Assembly (NCBI RefSeq): GCF_001830325.1
Contig: NZ_MHZG01000001.1
Location: 434,001-498,000 of the forward strand
Source of the DNA: Polynucleobacter sp. GWA2_45_21
GTDB taxonomy: Bacteria; Pseudomonadota; Gammaproteobacteria; Burkholderiales; Burkholderiaceae
Reading direction: 5' to 3'
Length of the DNA: 64,000 nt
This document shows, piece by piece, positions 1 to 11,380 of this stretch. Position 1 is the stretch's first letter. Every line of letters begins with the position of its first letter. The notes under the pieces are model-generated. The model searched no databases, was not told the DNA's origin, and saw nothing but the letters and a program-made list of their open reading frames with translations. Made by a program: the position numbers and the translations under genes.

Positions 1-131
1 GAGTTCAATTCATCTACATCGCCCATGGCGCAAATGCGCAAATGATCCTTTTCTACTCGGCTACCATCACCAAGCCCGGTCATGCCTGCATCACCAGTTC
101 TGGTGGCTATTTTTGAAAGTCGATTTCCCAT
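1..131 (-). CDS. PduO-type cob(I)alamin adenosyltransferase, N-terminal part (cut by window edge)
   Basis: The reverse strand from an ATG at 131 stays open to the window edge, giving 43 codons. It begins [16 protein letters not shown] and continues with TGLGDGSRV and GDVDELN. This is the N-terminal ATP-binding signature (TxTGDxGxTxLxDGxRxxK...GxVDELN) of PduO/MMAB-type ATP:cob(I)alamin adenosyltransferases, which make adenosylcobalamin from reduced cobalamin and ATP. The rest of the gene lies outside the window. It is divergent from glcD with only 17 bases between the two start codons, so the promoters must overlap the genes. The short length is a truncation by the window and not decay. Confidence 0.88.
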   Translation of the reverse strand, partial: MGNRLSKIATRTGDAGMTGLGDGSRVEKDHLRICAMGDVDELN

Positions 132-148
132 GAACTAATTATAGGTAA

Positions 149-1663
149 ATGGCTAAAATGATTCTTATGAATATGGTGACCCCACCCCCCGAGCTCGCGG
201 CCATTACCGCCCTTCAATCCAAATTGGTATCGGCCTTGCGCCCCATTCTTCCAGAGCATGCTTTGCTTTGGGAGCCTGAGGACACGATTCCCTATGAATG
301 TGATGGTCTAGCAGCCTATCGACGCATGCCCCTAGCAGTAGCCTTACCGGAGACTGAGGAGCAGGTTTCCCAGATCCTAAAGACCTGCTTTGAAATGCAG
401 GTACCGATCGTTCCACGCGGTTCTGGCACTGGCTTATCCGGTGGCGCCATGCCTATTTCTCAAGGCTTAGTGCTCTCACTGGCTAAACTCAAAAAGATTA
501 TCAGCATTGATCCCTTTACCAGAACTGCGGTTGTGCAACCCGGTGTTCGCAATTTAGCTATCTCAGAAGCAGTTGCTCATCTTGGCCTGTATTACGCTCC
601 AGACCCCTCTTCACAGATTGCCTGCTCCATTGGTGGCAATGTGAATGAAAACTCTGGCGGGGTGCATTGCCTGAAATATGGGCTCACGCTTCACAACGTA
701 TTAAAAGTCCGTGGCATTTTGATGAACGGCGAGATTGTGGAATTTGGCAGTCTTGCTCCAGACTCCCCAGGGCTTGATTTATTAGCAATCGTGATGGGCA
801 GCGAAGGCATGCTTGCAGTAGTGACTGAAGTCACGGTCAAGCTGATTGCTAAGCCAAAATTAGCTCGCGTCATCATGGCCAGTTTTGACGATATTGAAAA
901 AGGTGCAGATGCAGTTGCAGCCATCATCGCTGCCGGCATCATTCCTGCTGGCTTAGAAATGATGGATAAAGCCACTACTCGTGCCGTAGAAGAATTCGTT
1001 CATGCAGGGTACGACCTTGAAGCTGAGACCATTCTCCTGTGCGAGTCCGATGGCACGCCTGAAGAGGTTGCAGAAGAAATTGAGCGCATGACCAAGGTGC
1101 TTGAACTAGCAGGTGCAAGCGGTATTCAGATTTCTCAAAATGAAGCGGAGCGCCTGAAATTTTGGAGTGGTCGCAAAAATGCCTTCCCTGCAGCTGGACG
1201 CTTAGCGCCTGATTACTACTGTATGGATGGAACAATCCCTCGCAGAAATATTGGCACTCTACTCAGACGCATTCAGGTTATGGAAAAGAAATATGGTCTT
1301 GCTTGCTTGAATGTATTTCATGCGGGCGACGGCAATATGCATCCACTCATTTTATTTAACGGCGCCGATCAAGATGAGTGGCATCGCGCTGAAGAATTCG
1401 GCACTGAAATTTTAGAAGCCTGTGTCGAGCTTGATGGCACGATTACTGGTGAGCATGGCGTTGGAATTGAAAAGATTAATTCCATGTGCGTTCAATTTGG
1501 TGAAGGTGAACGTGAATCTTTCTGGGGTGTTAAAGCCGCATTTGACTCTGAACGATTATTAAATCCTGATAAGGCTATCCCCACATTAAATCGCTGCGCT
1601 GAATATGGTCGTATGCGCATTAGTGGTGGTAACTTGCCGCATCCTGAGTTGGAGCGCTTCTAA
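149..1663 (+). CDS. glcD: Glycolate oxidase, FAD-linked subunit GlcD
   Basis: This is the FAD-binding subunit of glycolate dehydrogenase, which oxidises glycolate to glyoxylate; in lakes glycolate comes largely from algal photorespiration. The 504-residue protein has the PCMH-type FAD motif PRGSGTGLSGG at about residues 89-99. The C-terminal FAD-oxidase half carries NVFHAGDGNMHP and TGEHGVGIEK. Length matches the family (about 499). The start is uncertain: ATG 149 has AGG only three bases upstream, and ATG 158 is better spaced; the conserved region starts later in either case. The stop overlaps the glcE start (TAATG), which indicates an operon glcD-glcE-glcF. No glcC regulator or glcG is visible nearby. 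Confidence 0.95.
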   Translation: MAKMILMNMVTPPPELAAITALQSKLVSALRPILPEHALLWEPEDTIPYECDGLAAYRRMPLAVALPETEEQVSQILKTCFEMQVPIVPRGSGTGLSGGAMPISQGLVLSLAKLKKIISIDPFTRTAVVQPGVRNLAISEAVAHLGLYYAPDPSSQIACSIGGNVNENSGGVHCLKYGLTLHNVLKVRGILMNGEIVEFGSLAPDSPGLDLLAIVMGSEGMLAVVTEVTVKLIAKPKLARVIMASFDDIEKGADAVAAIIAAGIIPAGLEMMDKATTRAVEEFVHAGYDLEAETILLCESDGTPEEVAEEIERMTKVLELAGASGIQISQNEAERLKFWSGRKNAFPAAGRLAPDYYCMDGTIPRRNIGTLLRRIQVMEKKYGLACLNVFHAGDGNMHPLILFNGADQDEWHRAEEFGTEILEACVELDGTITGEHGVGIEKINSMCVQFGEGERESFWGVKAAFDSERLLNPDKAIPTLNRCAEYGRMRISGGNLPHPELERF

Positions 1664-2811
1664 TGTCCACATCCAACAATATGGCTATTGATTTATTTCG
1701 CGAACAAATTCTGGCAGCAGCCAAAAATAAAACACCCTTATCCATTGAAGGTGGTGGAACAAAGTCTTGGTATGGCAATACCAATTCCTATGCCAAGTTA
1801 GATACGCGCTCCTACTCTGGCATCTTGGAATACCAGCCTGAAGAGTTGGTGATTACCGCTTGTGCTGGTACGCCATTAAAAGAAATTGAAGCAGCACTAG
1901 CTGAGAAAAATCAAGTGCTGGCTTTTGAGCCTCCCCATTTTGGTGATAACGCAACTTTTGGTGGCGCCATAGCTGCGGGCTTAGCAGGACCTGGTCGTAT
2001 TAGCACTGGTAACTTACGTGACTTTGTTCTTGGTGCACGCATCATGGATGGCAAAGGCCAAGACTTATCTTTTGGCGGCAAGGTGATGAAAAATGTGGCG
2101 GGATATGACGTTTCGCGTTTGATGCCAGGATCTTTGGGAACCCTCTCACTATTACTCGAGGCCTCTGTAAAAGTGCTGCCAAAGCCAGCAGCAACAGCTA
2201 CCCTACGCTGCCAGCTCAGCCAAGAAAAAACTTTGCGCCTCTTAAATGAATGGGCTGGGCAACCCTTACCACTCTCAGCTAGTTGCTGGATTGGAAGCCC
2301 AACCGGTGGTGATGGTGAGCTAACTATTCGTCTCGCTGGCGCCGCTGCCGCTGTTAAGGCCGCGATTCCATTGATGAATGCAGCTATCGATGCTGTTGAA
2401 GTAGATCCGGTAGTTGCACAAAATTTTTGGACCGACTTACGTGAACAGCGCTTAGCTGTTTTCACAAGCCTAAATAGCACCGACACACTCTATCGCTTAG
2501 CTCTGCCAGCCGCATGTGGCCCACTAGCAATTGAAAATGCTGTTGGTGATATTGCTTTGGAATGGCATGGACAGCAACGCTGGGTTAAAGCGCCTGGCGA
2601 TGATGCGACTTTTGCATCCATCAAAGCATTAGCCAATGCTAATGGTGGACATGCAACACGCTTTAAGCAAGGAAGCAGTGTTGACTCAAGCAAGCAACGC
2701 TTTACCCTTCTGAGTGAGCAAGCGCACTCAACTGCTTTAGAGGCAGTACAAGCACGCCTAAGAGCCGCCTTTGATCCAGCAGGCGTATTTGCTACTTCAC
2801 GCCTTCCTTAA
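1663..2811 (+). CDS. glcE: Glycolate oxidase FAD-binding subunit GlcE
   Basis: A second, smaller FAD-binding subunit of the membrane-associated glycolate dehydrogenase. The 382-residue protein has a PCMH-like domain with GGAIAAGLAGPGRISTG (about residue 101 on) and the GlcE-typical GGKVMKNVAGYDVSRLMPGS, followed by a C-terminal domain without the full FAD-oxidase cap of GlcD. The start codon overlaps the glcD stop by one base, and glcF follows after eight bases, so the three subunits are probably translated from one message. Length is close to E. coli GlcE (350), with extra sequence in the C-terminal half. There is no sign of damage. Confidence 0.94.
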   Translation: MSTSNNMAIDLFREQILAAAKNKTPLSIEGGGTKSWYGNTNSYAKLDTRSYSGILEYQPEELVITACAGTPLKEIEAALAEKNQVLAFEPPHFGDNATFGGAIAAGLAGPGRISTGNLRDFVLGARIMDGKGQDLSFGGKVMKNVAGYDVSRLMPGSLGTLSLLLEASVKVLPKPAATATLRCQLSQEKTLRLLNEWAGQPLPLSASCWIGSPTGGDGELTIRLAGAAAAVKAAIPLMNAAIDAVEVDPVVAQNFWTDLREQRLAVFTSLNSTDTLYRLALPAACGPLAIENAVGDIALEWHGQQRWVKAPGDDATFASIKALANANGGHATRFKQGSSVDSSKQRFTLLSEQAHSTALEAVQARLRAAFDPAGVFATSRLP

Positions 2812-2819
2812 GTCTTTAT

Positions 2820-4097
2820 ATGCAAACTCAATTAGCCCCCCAATTCGCCAATACTCCTGAAGGAATAGAGGCTGCCAGAATTCTTGGAAAATGTGTGCAC
2901 TGCGGCTTCTGCACTGCTACTTGCCCCACCTATCAAATTCTGGGTGATGAACTCGATGGTCCGCGTGGTCGCATCTACCTCATCAAGCAAATGGCTGAAG
3001 GGCAAGCGCCGACTGAAAAAACACGTATGCATTTAGATCGCTGCCTCACTTGCCGCAATTGTGAAAGTACTTGCCCAAGCGGCGTGCAATACGGCAACTT
3101 AGTGGATATTGGTCGCAAGTGGGCAGAAGAAAACACTCCTGAGCGTCCTCTTGGTCAGCGCCTCACCCGATGGGCTCTGAAAGAAGGTTTAACTAGTCCT
3201 AAGTTATTTAATTCAGCGATGGCGATTGGTCGTTTAGTCCGCCCACTGATGCCGGCTGGTATCCAGCGCAAAATTCCGGAAGCTAAAAATAAAGCGCTCA
3301 ATACAAATACAGATCCCTATGCAAGGCCACAGACTAGCCACTCTCGCAAGATGCTATTGCTCGAGGGTTGCGTCCAACCAGGCATGCTTCCCAATATTAA
3401 TTCGGCTACTGCGCGCGTTTTAGATGCACTCAAGATCCAGCTCATTAGCGCGCCTAACGCCACATGTTGTGGCGCATTGCGTTATCACCTAAACGATCAA
3501 GCTGGTGGCCTTGATAACGCCAAACAAAATATTGATGCCTGGTGGCCACAAGTTGAACAAGGTGTTGAAGCCATCGTCATGACTGCATCTGGTTGTGGCG
3601 TGATGGTCAAAGACTATGGCCATTTATTTGCAAATGATCCGCAATACTCAAGCAAAGCAAAGAAGATTTCTGATCTCACCAAAGATATTTCAGAAATATT
3701 GCCGGCGCTTGAGAGTGAGTTGATTTCTCTAGTAGGTAGCAATCCCAAGCCTGGCGTGGTGTATCACCCACCCTGCACACTGCAACATGGTCAACAAATT
3801 CGCGGGAAGGTAGAAGGCCTGCTAGCTAGCATTGGTATTGGTGTGCGCTTATGCACTGATAGCCACCTCTGTTGTGGCTCTGCAGGCACCTACTCTGTAA
3901 CCCAGCCAGAACTCTCAGAGCAGCTGCGCAATAATAAACTGACCCACCTGAATGCCGCTTGCGAAGAGTCTGGTGCGAAAGTCATTGTGTCCGGAAATAT
4001 TGGTTGCATCACCCATCTTCAGCAAGATGACACCCCAGTACTACATTGGATCGAGATGGTTGATCAACTCATCAGTCAACAAGGTCAGACTAGATAA
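2820..4097 (+). CDS. glcF: Glycolate oxidase iron-sulfur subunit GlcF
   Basis: The electron-transfer subunit that passes electrons from the GlcD/GlcE flavins to the quinone pool. Two [4Fe-4S] ferredoxin motifs are visible: C25-x2-C28-x2-C31-x3-C35-P and C75-x2-C78-x2-C81-x3-C85-P. Two cysteine-rich CCG domains follow, with GCVQPGMLP...CCGALRYH and YHPPCTLQHGQ...CCGSAGTYSV. Length is 425 residues (E. coli GlcF 407). It ends in a TAATG overlap with yggS, so transcription probably continues into yggS and proC although those genes are functionally unrelated. Confidence 0.95.
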   Translation: MQTQLAPQFANTPEGIEAARILGKCVHCGFCTATCPTYQILGDELDGPRGRIYLIKQMAEGQAPTEKTRMHLDRCLTCRNCESTCPSGVQYGNLVDIGRKWAEENTPERPLGQRLTRWALKEGLTSPKLFNSAMAIGRLVRPLMPAGIQRKIPEAKNKALNTNTDPYARPQTSHSRKMLLLEGCVQPGMLPNINSATARVLDALKIQLISAPNATCCGALRYHLNDQAGGLDNAKQNIDAWWPQVEQGVEAIVMTASGCGVMVKDYGHLFANDPQYSSKAKKISDLTKDISEILPALESELISLVGSNPKPGVVYHPPCTLQHGQQIRGKVEGLLASIGIGVRLCTDSHLCCGSAGTYSVTQPELSEQLRNNKLTHLNAACEESGAKVIVSGNIGCITHLQQDDTPVLHWIEMVDQLISQQGQTR

Positions 4098-4822
4098 TGA
4101 GTCAAGTGACCACCAACCTGATGTTGGTAAGGCGAAGGTTGGAGCTCGCAGCGTTAGCAGCAAAACGTGAGCCGGAAGACATTCAACTACTTGCGGTGAG
4201 TAAAACCTTTCCAGCAATAGCGGTTGAAGAGGCCATGCATGCCGGCCAAACTGCCTTTGGTGAGAACTATGTTCAAGAAGGTGTTGAGAAAATTCAACAA
4301 CTTGCGAAGTTGCGTCCTTGGCTAGAGTGGCATTTCATTGGTCCACTTCAGAGCAATAAAACGCGAGATGTCGCAGAACATTTTGATTGGGTACACAGTA
4401 TTGACCGCCTCAAAATTGCAGAGCGTCTTTCCGCTCAACGCGGAGAATTTCCTGACCTGGGTGAACTTCAAGTCTGCGTTCAAATCAATGTAAGCGAAGA
4501 AGAGTCCAAAAGCGGGATAGCGCTTGAGGAAGTTGAAACACTTTGTGATGCCGTTGCCAAACTTCCCAACCTGGTACTTCGTGGACTGATGGCCATCCCA
4601 GCGCCCAGCGATGATGTGAGCCAACAGCGCCAAGCCTTTGCTGCTGTCAGGGAGTGTTTTGTCGGACTTAAAGCAAAGCACAGCAATGATCTTGGGTATG
4701 ACTTTTTCGATACCCTCTCCATGGGAATGTCGGATGATATGGAAGCTGCAATTGCTGAAGGCAGCACCATGTTACGTATAGGAAGCGCTATTTTTGGGAA
4801 GCGCGATAAGATAAAAGTATGA
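4097..4822 (+). CDS. yggS: YggS/PLPBP family pyridoxal phosphate homeostasis protein
   Basis: A 241-residue single-domain PLP-binding protein of the YggS/PROSC family, which buffers free PLP and affects amino-acid and keto-acid balance but has no established catalytic activity. The PLP lysine is K36 in LLAVSKTFP. Other family motifs are FGENYVQEG, WHFIGPLQSNK, CVQINVSEEESKSG and LSMGMSDDMEAAI. It overlaps glcF upstream (TAATG) and proC downstream (ATGA). Adjacency to proC is a very widespread arrangement in bacteria and supports the call. Confidence 0.95.
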   Translation: MSQVTTNLMLVRRRLELAALAAKREPEDIQLLAVSKTFPAIAVEEAMHAGQTAFGENYVQEGVEKIQQLAKLRPWLEWHFIGPLQSNKTRDVAEHFDWVHSIDRLKIAERLSAQRGEFPDLGELQVCVQINVSEEESKSGIALEEVETLCDAVAKLPNLVLRGLMAIPAPSDDVSQQRQAFAAVRECFVGLKAKHSNDLGYDFFDTLSMGMSDDMEAAIAEGSTMLRIGSAIFGKRDKIKV

Positions 4823-5679
4823 GCACACAACAAACAAACCAAAATGCCCACATCACCTTTATTGGCGGTGGCAATATGGGTCGCGCATTAATTAGCGGAT
4901 TACTCGCCAACGGTTTTGAAGCCAAGCAACTTTCTGTAGTGGAAGCCAATGCGAGCACGGGCCTGCAATTGCATCAAGATTTTGGCGTGCAGATCATTGG
5001 CGCTTTGGATCAAATTGCTTTTGACTTCTCTAAGAACAATGTTGTAGTCATGGCGATTAAGCCTCAGGACTTCAATGTAGTGGCAAAGTCTTTAAGCGCA
5101 AAACTAAAACATGCAACAGCACCAGGTCCGTTGATCCTCAGCATTGCTGCTGGCATCCGCCTCAAAGATATGAGTCGCTGGCTTGACCACGCACGTTGCG
5201 TTCGCGCTATGCCAAATACCCCCGCCCTCATTGGTAAAGGTATTACAGGTCTATTTGCAGATCCTGGCGTCAGCGCATCTGATCGCGCTCTAGCAGAAAC
5301 CATTTGCAATGCAGTTGGCCAGGCAGTCTGGGTCAATGAAGAAAAACTCATGGATGCTGTGACTGCGGTTTCCGGAAGCGGGCCAGCCTATGTTTTTGCC
5401 TTCTTGGAAGCCATGCAATCGAGTGGTGAAAAGCTTGGGCTTGATGCAGCCACTGCTCGCAAACTAGCTTACGCCACCCTAGAAGGTGCCACACAGCTTG
5501 CCCATAACTCTGATGAGCATGCAGGGGTTCTTCGCGAACGGGTCACTTCTAAGGGCGGTACAACTGCTGCTGCACTCGATACACTCAAGCAACTTGATTG
5601 GCATGGTGCGCTTGAAAAAGCGATTGATGCTGCAAGTCAACGTGGCAAAGCCATGGGCGATGAACTAGGTAAGACCTAA
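4819..5679 (+). CDS. proC: Pyrroline-5-carboxylate reductase
   Basis: This enzyme reduces 1-pyrroline-5-carboxylate to proline with NAD(P)H, the last step of proline synthesis. The 286-residue protein starts with a Rossmann dinucleotide motif, [15 protein letters not shown] (about residues 14-28). It ends in the helical dimerisation domain with the P5CR signature [16 protein letters not shown] and [13 protein letters not shown]. The start overlaps the yggS stop by four bases. Its last 15 bases overlap the 3' end of ubiA on the other strand. Length is slightly above E. coli ProC (269). Confidence 0.96.
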   Translation: MSTQQTNQNAHITFIGGGNMGRALISGLLANGFEAKQLSVVEANASTGLQLHQDFGVQIIGALDQIAFDFSKNNVVVMAIKPQDFNVVAKSLSAKLKHATAPGPLILSIAAGIRLKDMSRWLDHARCVRAMPNTPALIGKGITGLFADPGVSASDRALAETICNAVGQAVWVNEEKLMDAVTAVSGSGPAYVFAFLEAMQSSGEKLGLDAATARKLAYATLEGATQLAHNSDEHAGVLRERVTSKGGTTAAALDTLKQLDWHGALEKAIDAASQRGKAMGDELGKT

Positions 5680-6528
5680 AAGGATTCCAAAAAATAGGAA
5701 TCCCCCCAGCCAGTTGTTGTGGCGAAATGCCTTGAAGCAATCCTCACGCTTGCGGGTCGATACCAGTTTCAGGTGATAGATGGCGCAAGTTAAAGCCAAA
5801 CACCAACCCACCCAGAAATAATTATTGAGATTTGCCAGTTGGGCAACCAAAACTTGGCTCAGAAATAGCACGCCGTAACTCAGCGCAATTGCAAGCACGT
5901 CAAAGCGACCAAAAGTAATGGCTGAAGTGCGCAAGCCCAAGCGCAAATCATCATCACGATCAACCATAGCGTAAGCCGTGTCATAAGCAATGGCCCAGAA
6001 GATATTGCCGATAAACAGAATCCAAGCCTCAAGAGGAATAAAGCCAAGAACTGCGGCATAGGCCATCGGAATGCCGAAACCAAAGGCGATACCAAGAACG
6101 GCTTGTGGAATCGCAAAGAAGCGTTTGGTAAAGGGATAGAGGATCGCAACTGCCAAGGCAAAGAAAGAGAGTTCTTTGGTCAGAGCATTTAGAGGTTGAA
6201 TGAGTAGGTAGGCTATAAAGGCTAAAGTGGCCGCTACGACTAGCGCCTCTTTTCCAGAAATCTTGCCGCTGGTAATCGGTCGATCCTTAGTTCTCAAGAC
6301 ATAACGATCAAAATCTTGATCCGCATAGTCATTAATGGCACAACCGGCACTACGCATTAAAAATGTACCCAAGCTAAAAATGATGAGTAGATGAAATTCA
6401 GGAAAGCCGCCACTCGCGAGCCAAAGTGCCCACAAAGTTGGCCACAATAGTAGTAGCGTGCCGATCGGCTTATCTAGACGGATTAAATAGGCGTAAGCAA
6501 CAATGCGATTGCGCATTAGATCAATCAT
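5665..6528 (-). CDS. ubiA: 4-hydroxybenzoate polyprenyltransferase
   Basis: An inner-membrane prenyltransferase that attaches the polyprenyl tail to 4-hydroxybenzoate in ubiquinone synthesis. The protein is mostly hydrophobic helices and shows the two Asp-rich substrate and Mg-binding motifs, [10 protein letters not shown] and [12 protein letters not shown], plus the N-terminal [20 protein letters not shown]. The frame extends upstream to a TTG at 6543, but I chose the ATG at 6528, giving 287 residues, close to E. coli UbiA (290); a further ATG at 6516 is also possible. It is convergent with proC with a 15-base overlap and follows recG on the same strand. Confidence 0.93.
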   Translation of the reverse strand: MIDLMRNRIVAYAYLIRLDKPIGTLLLLWPTLWALWLASGGFPEFHLLIIFSLGTFLMRSAGCAINDYADQDFDRYVLRTKDRPITSGKISGKEALVVAATLAFIAYLLIQPLNALTKELSFFALAVAILYPFTKRFFAIPQAVLGIAFGFGIPMAYAAVLGFIPLEAWILFIGNIFWAIAYDTAYAMVDRDDDLRLGLRTSAITFGRFDVLAIALSYGVLFLSQVLVAQLANLNNYFWVGWCLALTCAIYHLKLVSTRKREDCFKAFRHNNWLGGFLFFGILLGLT

Positions 6529-6563
6529 CTTTCTTTTTAACAATCATGCTCATGATCGCATTA

Positions 6564-8651
6564 TCAAGCTTTTAGAAATTCGGTACGAGAGCCAAGCCAA
6601 CGCTCTAAATGTCTTTCTACCAACTCCCCATGCTCTGCTAGCAAACGCTCTGCGGCCATCTGGGCCAACTCAATTAACCAGGCATCCCGCTGTAGATCCA
6701 CAAACCGCAGCATCGCATCACCAGATTGCTTGGCACCCAATAACTCGCCAGGACCCCGCAATGACAGATCTCTCTCGGCAATGACAAATCCATCTGACGT
6801 TTCTCGTAAAGTTTGTAAGCGCTCTTTCGCAGCTAAAGATAGAGGTTCTGCATACATCAAGATGCAAACCGAATCTGCTGAACCCCGTCCTACACGCCCA
6901 CGCAACTGATGAATTTGCGCATAACCAAAGCGCTCTGCATGCTCTATCACCATGAGAGCTGCATTGGGCACATCAACACCGACTTCAATCACGGTAGTTG
7001 CAACTAAAAGCTGGATTTCATTGGCTTTGAAGGCTGCCATCACCGCAGCTTTTTCTTCACTCCTCAAGCGGCCATGCACTAAACCCACTTTGAAATTTGG
7101 CAAAGCTTGTGTGAGCTGCTCAAAACTTTCAACCGCAGTTTGCAATTGCAATACCTCTGACTCTTCAATCAAAGGACAAACCCAATAGGCTTGCAGTCCC
7201 TTTGCTAGCCAATCATGCAAACCGCTAATCACTTCATCCCTACGTGCAGCCTTCACCACCTTCGTCGCAATCGGTTTTCTACCAGGAGGCAATTCATCAA
7301 TCACGGAAACGTCTAAGTCAGCGTAATAGGTCATCGCCAAAGTCCGTGGAATCGGAGTGGCCGACATCATTAATTGATGGCAATAGAACAGCTCCGAGCC
7401 AACGCGTTGCTGAATCTCTAGACGCTGTCTCACACCAAAACGATGTTGCTCATCAATCACTGCTAAACCCAACTTAGCGAAACTCACCTTATCTTGAATA
7501 AGAGCATGTGTGCCGATAATGAGTTGGGCCTCACCACTCTCAATTATGTCTTGGGCAAGTCTTTTCTCTTTAACCTTCAAGCTGCCAGAGAGCCAGGCAA
7601 TCTTGATGCCTAGAGGTCCAAACCACTCCTGCATTTTGAGGTAGTGTTGCTCCGCCAGAATTTCTGTAGGCGCCATGATGGCAGCTTGATAGCCATGATC
7701 CATGGCTCGTGCAGCAGCTAATGCGGCAATCACCGTTTTTCCACTACCCACATCGCCTTGCAATAGGCGATTCATTGGAAAGGTATTGGATAGATCAGCT
7801 CCAATCTCTGCCCAGACTCGGGCTTGAGCACCAGTCAACTTAAAGGGCAAAACTTTCAGTAAGCCATCTTCAATACTGGTAGTTTTTTTGCTTACCTTAC
7901 TTACTGACTGATCCTTTGCAAAACTAGGAGCACGCCTTTCTCTACGAATAGCATGCGCCCGCTTTAAAGAAATCTGCTGGGCGAGCAATTCTTCGAACTG
8001 CACCCTGCGCCATGCAGGATGTGTGCGCTCCAGCAGAGATTGGGTATTAGCGTCGGCAGGTGGCTGATGCAAATACGCAATTGCATCTTGCAGTGGCGGC
8101 CAATCATTGCTTGGCAAAATTTCTGTCATGAGTTTGGTGGGCAAAAATTCCGCCAAACTTTCTTTCAGGCTAGCATCCCGTAAAGCCTGTAAGACCGCCT
8201 TACGAATAATCGTTTGTGAGATACCTGCACTTGCGGGATAGACCGGGGTCAAACTTGCTGGCAATGGCGCATCTGGCGTTACAGCCCGAACTATAGGGTG
8301 AACCATTTCAGGGCCTTGATAACCCTCTCGGACCTCGCCTCGTACTCGGACATGGGCGCCAACTGCCATTTGCTTTTGCTGGCTTGGATAGAAATTGAGG
8401 AAACGGAGCTGTAGCGAAGCGGTGTCATCTTCAATCGTGACCAAAAGCTGCCTTCTAGGGCGGAACATCACCTGATTTCGAATCACGACACCTTGAGTCT
8501 GAATTGAATGAAACCTTCCTAAACCCAAAGCCTCCTCGATAGTGAAAAGCTCAGTCTCGTCCTCGTAACGGGATGGCAGGTGCAAAGCAAGTGCCATAGG
8601 GCTGTTTAAACCCATCTTTTCGAGTGCAGTTGGTGGTCGCTTAGTCGTCAT
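6564..8651 (-). CDS. recG: ATP-dependent DNA helicase RecG
   Basis: A branch-migration helicase that remodels stalled forks and Holliday junctions. Helicase motifs are clear: Walker A GDVGSGKT, DEQHRFGVRQR (motif II as DEQH), MSATPIPRTLAMT (motif III), ATTVIEVGVDVPNA (motif V) and QLRGRVGRG (motif VI). An OB-fold wedge domain precedes them (HLPSRYEDETELF to about residue 170). The frame can be extended to a TTG at 8687, but that would overlap queA on the other strand. The ATG at 8651 (MTTKRPPTALEK) is preferred and gives 695 residues, matching E. coli RecG (693). It is divergent from queA with 30 bases between. Confidence 0.95.
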   Translation of the reverse strand: MTTKRPPTALEKMGLNSPMALALHLPSRYEDETELFTIEEALGLGRFHSIQTQGVVIRNQVMFRPRRQLLVTIEDDTASLQLRFLNFYPSQQKQMAVGAHVRVRGEVREGYQGPEMVHPIVRAVTPDAPLPASLTPVYPASAGISQTIIRKAVLQALRDASLKESLAEFLPTKLMTEILPSNDWPPLQDAIAYLHQPPADANTQSLLERTHPAWRRVQFEELLAQQISLKRAHAIRRERRAPSFAKDQSVSKVSKKTTSIEDGLLKVLPFKLTGAQARVWAEIGADLSNTFPMNRLLQGDVGSGKTVIAALAAARAMDHGYQAAIMAPTEILAEQHYLKMQEWFGPLGIKIAWLSGSLKVKEKRLAQDIIESGEAQLIIGTHALIQDKVSFAKLGLAVIDEQHRFGVRQRLEIQQRVGSELFYCHQLMMSATPIPRTLAMTYYADLDVSVIDELPPGRKPIATKVVKAARRDEVISGLHDWLAKGLQAYWVCPLIEESEVLQLQTAVESFEQLTQALPNFKVGLVHGRLRSEEKAAVMAAFKANEIQLLVATTVIEVGVDVPNAALMVIEHAERFGYAQIHQLRGRVGRGSADSVCILMYAEPLSLAAKERLQTLRETSDGFVIAERDLSLRGPGELLGAKQSGDAMLRFVDLQRDAWLIELAQMAAERLLAEHGELVERHLERWLGSRTEFLKA

Positions 8652-8681
8652 CGTTAAAATCCAATACCTGATGGTAATGCT

Positions 8682-10882
<2,201 letters not shown>

Positions 10883-11028
10883 TAGCCCTAGAGCGTCAAT
10901 GGGCACCTCCTATTGACCCAAAATCAGCCCTCCAAGCCCCATACAGTTTAGAATTGCGGGTTTACGGCTTTGCTTTAAAAGCCTAAAAACTGAAGCATTT
11001 TCCAATCGGTAACTCATGGAGGTTTTGT

Positions 11029-11355
11029 ATGTGGATTAGTAACGCTTTTGCCCAGGCTCCAGCCGCGGGTGCAGATTCTGGTGGCTTGATGAGCTTCCTC
11101 CCCCTGATTTTGATGTTTGTAGTTTTGTACTTCATCATGATTCGCCCACAAATGAAGCGTCAAAAAGAAACTAAAGCAATGCTTGAGTCTCTTGCTGTTG
11201 GCGATGAAGTAGTGACAGTTGGCGGCATCATCGGCAAAGTGACCGGATTGAAAGACCAAGTAGTGACTGTTGAAATTTCTGCTGGCACTGAAGTGCAAAT
11301 GCAAAAAGGCGCCATTACAACAGTATTGCCAAAAGGCTCAATGAAGTCTGCTTAA
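11029..11355 (+). CDS. yajC: Sec translocon accessory subunit YajC
   Basis: A small single-pass inner-membrane partner of SecDF in protein export. The 108-residue protein has one strongly hydrophobic segment at about residues 21-40 (MSFLPLILMFVVLYFIMIRP). The conserved RPQMKRQKE and the cytoplasmic domain GDEVVTVGGIIGKV follow. A good Shine-Dalgarno sequence (GGAGG) lies about seven bases before the ATG. It is 25 bases upstream of secD. The 146 bases before it contain a small GC/AT hairpin at about 10967-10983 (GGCTTT/AAAGCC) without a T tract, so I do not call a terminator there. Confidence 0.95.
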   Translation: MWISNAFAQAPAAGADSGGLMSFLPLILMFVVLYFIMIRPQMKRQKETKAMLESLAVGDEVVTVGGIIGKVTGLKDQVVTVEISAGTEVQMQKGAITTVLPKGSMKSA

Positions 11356-11380
11356 TAAGCTTGTTTAAAAGTATCTCGAT

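Noticed and set aside
10967..10983. Terminator between tgt and yajC
   Set aside because: The six-base stem GGCTTT/AAAGCC has no T run on either strand.
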